Of a stretch of 17,740 nt of DNA, positions 14,092-17,740 are shown piece by piece (position 1 is the first letter of the stretch; each line of letters begins with the position of its first letter). The notes beneath the pieces are model-generated. The model was given only the letters and a program-made list of their open reading frames with translations, ran no database searches and was not told the origin of the DNA. The position numbers and the translations under genes are program-made. Source of the DNA: CAYVMN01 sp964452575 (GTDB lineage: Bacteria; Desulfobacterota; DSM-4660; Desulfatiglandales; Desulfatiglandaceae); assembly GCA_964452575.1 (NCBI GenBank), contig CAYVMN010000090.1, positions 1 through 17,740 of the forward strand, given 5' to 3'.

Positions 14092-15920
14092 TACTGATAT
14101 AGGTCTTCGGCTACGCTGTTTAGACCAAGCTCAGTCAATTTCTCTCTTGTCGGTCTCCCGGTCTCCCAGTCCCAGCCACGGTACTGATAGTACTCCTTGA
14201 GCATCAATTCCAGGTCGGGCCGAATTCCTGCCGTTGCCCCTTCGTCAAGGGGCCTCAGGCAGATCTCGGGCAAGATGTCGTCCTCTCTAGTAACGCCGAG
14301 TCTGTTGCTGATCGCTCGCTTGATATTCACCGACCGGTCGCCTGCTGCCAGGAGATCCTCCGGACCAAACTCCCAGCCCGTGAGGGCATTGAGTATATCA
14401 CAGAGTTGAGGTACCTGTAAGGGCGCAAACTTGCAAAGCGTCAGGGCATCAAAGAGATCCTTGAGGCTCTGATATTTGGCCGATGGTTCAGCCTTGCCTT
14501 CAGAGGAAAGCCTGTCGGACGGCAATATCATATATTCAGGGACCATGTTGCCCAGGTCGACGTTGTAATAATCTCCCTTGAGATGGCATGCACCGCGGGG
14601 GCCCGTGGCATACGATACCGCCAGGCCGTGAAACGCCCGGCCGTCGTGCATGGGCATCTCCAACCCCTTTACCTGTGCGGCCTCCCCCTCATCACGATCC
14701 AGTTCACGTGCCATGGCCAGTGTCCCCCTTGAGAGGAGCGCACCGATACCTTCCTGGTTGATAATCATCTGAACCAGCTTAAGCACGGCCTCGCCGTCGC
14801 CCCACTTGAGTTCAAAGCCAACCCTATCCTTCCTCAAGGCTCCCTGTTCGTATAGATAGATCGCATAGGCAACCGTTACCCCGGCCGATATGGTATCGAT
14901 CCCGTGGACATTGCACAGATGGTTGGCCTCAATGATGGAATCAAAGTCTGTATTCATACATAAAGGGCCAAAGGCCGCGGCGGTCTCGTATTCCGGGCCG
15001 TCTATATCAAGTCCCGTCTTGAACTCCTTTAGCTGGCGACCACAGCCAATGGGGCAGCCACGGCAGGCGTAGTTTCCGACCGAATATCTCTGCCTGAGTG
15101 CCTGCCCTGTGACTTCGCTTACCGGAAAGACACTCTTTGTAAAATATTTTGCAGGGGTATCACCCAGGATCATGCCCATGTCCATATACATCAATGTCCC
15201 ATACTCTCGGAAGGCAACTGAGACGAGATTGCCGTTGATCTCATTTACGGCCTCCTTGGCCAGTCCTGTAATCCTTCCGGCATCGGCAAGGGCCGGTCTC
15301 TGGCTGCCTGAGGCCGCAACCGCCTTAAGGTTCTTTGAACCCATCAGGGCGCCCAGACCGCAGCGTCCGGCCGCCCGTCCTTTGTCGTTCATGACGCAAG
15401 AGATTCTGATCTGCTTCTCTCCTGCCGGTCCGATGCAGGCCACGCTCACCTGTCCCTCCCCTAGCTGCTCCTTAATGACCGTCTGGGTAGCGTAGCTATC
15501 TTTGCCCCAGATGCCTGATGCGTCCCGGATTTCGGCCTGTCCATCTTTCATCAATAGAAACACAGGGCTATCGGCCTTGCCGGTGACCATAAGGCCGTCC
15601 CACCCCGATCCTTTCAGGCGGAATGGGAAGACACCTCCACTCGTAGCCTCCCCCCAGAATCCGGTCAGCGGCGAGATACCGGCTACGGCATACCGGCTGC
15701 ACATGGGAATGGGGGTCCCGGTGAAAGGGCCCGTGGCCATGACCAAAGGGTTTTCCGGAGAAAGGGGATCCATGTCCGGGGGCATCCGGTCATAAATGAG
15801 TGCAGCCGCCATGGCAGCACCCCCGATATACTGCCTACAGAACCCCTCAGAAAGAGGTAGGTCCTTCGTGGTCCTATTGGTCAAGTCTACCTCCAAAAAC
15901 CTGCCGTGATATCCTTTCAT
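14091..15920 (-). CDS. Aldehyde:ferredoxin oxidoreductase family (tungstopterin) enzyme
   Basis: 609 residues, the full length of the family (about 605). Oxidises aldehydes to acids with ferredoxin, or runs in reverse, using tungsten bis-pterin and one 4Fe-4S cluster. Visible: the N-terminal MKGYHGRFLEVDLT, YIGGAAMAAALIYD (31-44), ATGPFTGTPIPMCSRYAV (62-79), cluster cysteines C286-x2-C289-x3-C293 (CRGCPIGC) and C496 (LTLCKF), closely spaced as in Pyrococcus AOR, GPEYETAAAFGPLC (308-321) and YATGPRGACHLKGDYY (437-452). ATG 15920 is preferred over ATG 15935 because GGAGGAGG (15933-15926) precedes it and the protein then begins as its relatives do. The upstream ATG overlaps the ADH stop. Operon partner of ADH and MoaD. 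The aldehyde substrate is unknown. Confidence 0.95.
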   Translation of the reverse strand: MKGYHGRFLEVDLTNRTTKDLPLSEGFCRQYIGGAAMAAALIYDRMPPDMDPLSPENPLVMATGPFTGTPIPMCSRYAVAGISPLTGFWGEATSGGVFPFRLKGSGWDGLMVTGKADSPVFLLMKDGQAEIRDASGIWGKDSYATQTVIKEQLGEGQVSVACIGPAGEKQIRISCVMNDKGRAAGRCGLGALMGSKNLKAVAASGSQRPALADAGRITGLAKEAVNEINGNLVSVAFREYGTLMYMDMGMILGDTPAKYFTKSVFPVSEVTGQALRQRYSVGNYACRGCPIGCGRQLKEFKTGLDIDGPEYETAAAFGPLCMNTDFDSIIEANHLCNVHGIDTISAGVTVAYAIYLYEQGALRKDRVGFELKWGDGEAVLKLVQMIINQEGIGALLSRGTLAMARELDRDEGEAAQVKGLEMPMHDGRAFHGLAVSYATGPRGACHLKGDYYNVDLGNMVPEYMILPSDRLSSEGKAEPSAKYQSLKDLFDALTLCKFAPLQVPQLCDILNALTGWEFGPEDLLAAGDRSVNIKRAISNRLGVTREDDILPEICLRPLDEGATAGIRPDLELMLKEYYQYRGWDWETGRPTREKLTELGLNSVAEDLYQ

Positions 15921-15925
15921 GGCTT

Positions 15926-15933
15926 CCTCCTCC
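15926..15933 (-). promoter_or_regulatory. Shine-Dalgarno that fixes the AOR start
   Basis: GGAGGAGG on the minus strand, five bases before ATG 15920. It overlaps the alternative upstream ATG (15935), whose own ribosome site would have to lie in ADH coding sequence. Confidence 0.7.
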
Positions 15934-15934
15934 A

Positions 15935-17203
15935 TTAGAAATCGATGTCCTTGCCATCGTATGCGTATCGCATGACCTTCTCACACTGCTCGGCGGTAAT
16001 AGGCCGAGGACTGAGGAAGCAATCCACATCGCCGTACGCATATTCCACCAACTTGGGCAACCTCGCTTCAAAATCTTCCCTGGTGATGCCAAAGTCCTTC
16101 AGTGTCAGAGGGACGCTCAACTCGGTCAACAATCCCCTGACCCTGGCTACCAGATTACGAAGACCTCCCTCTGGGTTGGGGGCCGGTATATCCAGGGTCT
16201 TGCAGACTGCCAGATGCCTGTCAGTCACCCTGGAGCAGAATTGAAAGGAATGAGGGATGAAGAAACCCACGCACAGACCATGATGCATCTCATATACGGC
16301 ACCCAGCGAATGGCCGAAACTGTGGGTCAGGTGGCAGCCACTTTGCCCAAACGCGATACCGGCGATATTGGCGGCGATGAGCATCCGAAAACGGGCCTCA
16401 CGGTCATCCCCATTTCTGTAAGCACGGGGCAGCCACTGAAAGACCATCTCAGTGGCCTTGAGGGCCAGAGGCACGGTGTACTCGTTGCCTGATGGGGCAA
16501 TAACGGCATCCATTGCGTGGGCCAGGACATCCAGCCCTGTCCCGGCAGTCAGCTCCGGTGGCATGGACATGGTGAATTCCGGTGAAAGGATGCATACATC
16601 CGGCAGCAACTCGTCATGGGCGACTGGGATCTTACGATTTACGGAACTGTCATGAAAGACCGCGGCCCCCGTGCTTTCCGAGCCCGTTCCAGCGGTGGTG
16701 GGAACGGCGACCAGCATGGCCTTCTGCCTGAGATTGAGCTTGTCCAGGGGTGAGATCATACCCAGATCGGTCAGATCCGGCCTTTCGTATAGGATCCATG
16801 CCCCCTTGGAGAGATCCATCACCGAACCCCCGCCTACGGCCATGATCAGGTCAGGCTCAAAGGCCTTTATGGACCCTGCACATTCCCTTACATTTTCCAT
16901 GGGTGCCTCGGGCAAGACCTTTGCCCACACCTCGGTGGTAAACCCGCCTGACTCCAGAAACTGAACCGCCTTCCTGGCGTAACGTTTATTGAACTCATCG
17001 GTGACCACGAAGGCCCGCTTCTTTTTGCATCTGGGCTCCAGGGCATCCATGGTGGTTGGCCCGATAACCGGTCCCTCCGGGATCACATTGAATCCAGCAT
17101 AGATCTTGGGTGTGTTGAAGATGGTGGTCAGACCCCTTATGGAACTCGACAGGGCAAGCGGGGCCAGGGCCTTCAGGGTGGGATCTTCGAACCAGTAGCC
17201 CAT
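15935..17203 (-). CDS. Iron-containing (group III) alcohol dehydrogenase
   Basis: 422 residues. NAD(P)-binding GGGSVMD (124-130) and PTTAGTGSESTGAAVF (168-183) are diagnostic. Metal ligands fit D225 and H229 (GLDVLAHAMDA), H294 (HLTHSFGHSLG) and H308 (EMHHGL), spaced as in FucO-like enzymes. Interconverts an alcohol and an aldehyde; the paired AOR would then interconvert aldehyde and acid. About 30 N-terminal residues precede the first conserved strand, slightly longer than the 380-400 of many relatives. ATG 17203 is preceded by a strong AAAGGAGG. First gene of the four-gene minus-strand operon; its stop overlaps the upstream ATG of the AOR gene. Substrate unassigned. Confidence 0.94.
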   Translation of the reverse strand: MGYWFEDPTLKALAPLALSSSIRGLTTIFNTPKIYAGFNVIPEGPVIGPTTMDALEPRCKKKRAFVVTDEFNKRYARKAVQFLESGGFTTEVWAKVLPEAPMENVRECAGSIKAFEPDLIMAVGGGSVMDLSKGAWILYERPDLTDLGMISPLDKLNLRQKAMLVAVPTTAGTGSESTGAAVFHDSSVNRKIPVAHDELLPDVCILSPEFTMSMPPELTAGTGLDVLAHAMDAVIAPSGNEYTVPLALKATEMVFQWLPRAYRNGDDREARFRMLIAANIAGIAFGQSGCHLTHSFGHSLGAVYEMHHGLCVGFFIPHSFQFCSRVTDRHLAVCKTLDIPAPNPEGGLRNLVARVRGLLTELSVPLTLKDFGITREDFEARLPKLVEYAYGDVDCFLSPRPITAEQCEKVMRYAYDGKDIDF

Positions 17204-17237
17204 GGGTACACCTCCTTTTTGTAACAGGTTATCGATT

Positions 17238-17267
17238 CTTACAGAAATTTGGCTTGGGTTACGTCAA
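17238..17267 (-). promoter_or_regulatory. Candidate sigma-70-type promoter for the ADH-AOR operon
   Basis: Minus strand TTGACG (17267-17262), 18-base spacer, TGTAAG (17243-17238): 5 of 6 and 4 of 6 to consensus. Start near 17231 gives a leader of about 28 bases to ATG 17203 with AAAGGAGG in it. No -24/-12 sigma-54 element was found. Confidence 0.38.
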
Positions 17268-17378
17268 TTCCTGACGGAAAATGGGAATTGGCAACCAGTA
17301 CAGATATTTGATCCTATTTGAATGGTCAAGTCAAATCAAGGAGTTTTGTTCGAGCCAGGGGCAGGCCTTTGGCGGGAG

Positions 17379-17411
17379 TGACGGCCCTGGAGGCCTTTTG
17401 CGAGGCCGTCA
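17379..17411. promoter_or_regulatory. 8-bp inverted repeat upstream of the dehydratase-like gene
   Basis: TGACGGCC (17379-17386) and GGCCGTCA (17404-17411), separated by 17 bases. It lies 67 bases before ATG 17478 and about 175 bases from the divergent ADH start. It could be an operator or a leader hairpin. The T-run expected of a terminator is absent after it. Confidence 0.35.
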
Positions 17412-17477
17412 TGATTATATGTGGACGGCTTGAGGGGATTCAGGTATATACCCTGGGAAAAGGCCGGTCTGTGAACC

Positions 17478-17740
17478 ATGGTAATACTAAAAGATATACG
17501 CGATGCAGTAGAGGCAATTCGCAGCAATCTGATCAGGACTCCCACCACCCACTCACGCACCCTTTCGGAAATCACTGGTGCAGAGGTCCTGCTCAAGCTG
17601 GAGAACCTACAGTTCACCGCCTCATTCAAGGAACGGGGGGCACTGGTAAAGCTCATTTCCCTGAGCGATGATGAGCGGCGCCGGGGTGTTATTGCCATGT
17701 CCGCCGGAAATCATGCCAAGGCCGTTGCCTATCATGCCCA
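17478..17740 (+). CDS. Threonine dehydratase-like PLP enzyme, 5' part only
   Basis: The first 87 codons of a gene that runs off the window. Fold-type II PLP enzyme of the threonine ammonia-lyase/serine racemase group. The start DIRDAVEAIRSNLIRTPTTHS matches IlvA/TdcB; LLKLENLQFTASFKERGA (38-55) carries the PLP-binding lysine in the SFKxRGA motif, and SAGNHAKAVAYHA (75-87) is the phosphate-side SxGNHxQ-type loop, with K where Q or A-Q is usual. The product would deaminate threonine to 2-oxobutyrate (or serine to pyruvate). ATG 17478 has only a weak AAAAGG upstream. Whether it has a regulatory ACT domain cannot be seen. Divergent from the ADH operon; a metabolic link through 2-oxobutyrate is only a guess. 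Confidence 0.88.
   Translation, partial: MVILKDIRDAVEAIRSNLIRTPTTHSRTLSEITGAEVLLKLENLQFTASFKERGALVKLISLSDDERRRGVIAMSAGNHAKAVAYHA

Noticed and set aside
15800..16492. 230-codon plus-strand open frame over the ADH/AOR junction
   Set aside because: It is antisense to two clearly conserved enzymes, with no ribosome site or recognisable motif.

Overview
The window looks like chromosomal DNA of an anaerobic bacterium, most likely of the Desulfobacterota (deltaproteobacterial) type. This is an inference from gene content: a tungsten-type aldehyde:ferredoxin oxidoreductase with its own MoaD-like protein, an HU protein with a Lys/Ala-rich N-terminus, and A/C- and T/G-rich fold-back intergenic repeats. 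No rRNA or intact tRNA is present to settle the taxonomy.

Layout. (1) 1-770 has no convincing gene; it holds small inverted repeats and a degenerate tRNA-like segment on the minus strand. (2) An HU-family protein (771-1148, -) diverges from an unrecognised 141-residue protein (1362-1787, +). A startless gene remnant follows (1915-2217). (3) A plus-strand unit follows: an unusual RecQ helicase with an extra C-terminal domain resembling the dual-OB family (2329-4953), a DUF488 protein 8 bases later (4962-5576), and a small three-helix membrane protein (5599-5913). (4) A very tight four-gene minus-strand operon (10168 down to 5925) encodes an S51-peptidase-like/CysS-C-terminal-like fusion, a Fem/CelD-type GNAT, an MshA-like GT4 glycosyltransferase and a PIG-L/LmbE deacetylase. 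(5) A lactonase-like metallo-beta-lactamase gene (10319-11091, +) is interrupted by a frameshift. (6) An intergenic region (11092-11695) holds fold-back structures, tandem repeats and the tail of a decayed flavoprotein-like gene. (7) An FAD-dependent oxidoreductase (11696-12826, +) converges on a minus-strand operon, read from 17203 downward, of iron-type alcohol dehydrogenase, AOR, MoaD/ThiS-like protein and AEC-family transporter. (8) The 5' end of a threonine dehydratase-like PLP enzyme (17478-17740, +) runs off the window.

How the genes may work together. The four-gene operon resembles mycothiol/bacillithiol biosynthesis in its parts list: an MshA-like glycosyltransferase, a PIG-L deacetylase, an acyl- or aminoacyl-transferase fold, and a piece of cysteinyl-tRNA synthetase. 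It may make an undescribed glycosyl-amine conjugate or thiol. The RecQ/dual-OB-like/DUF488 unit looks like a nucleic-acid-processing module, possibly for repair or defence. The ADH-AOR-MoaD set would interconvert alcohol, aldehyde and acid. All assignments come from reading motifs by eye; no database search was run.
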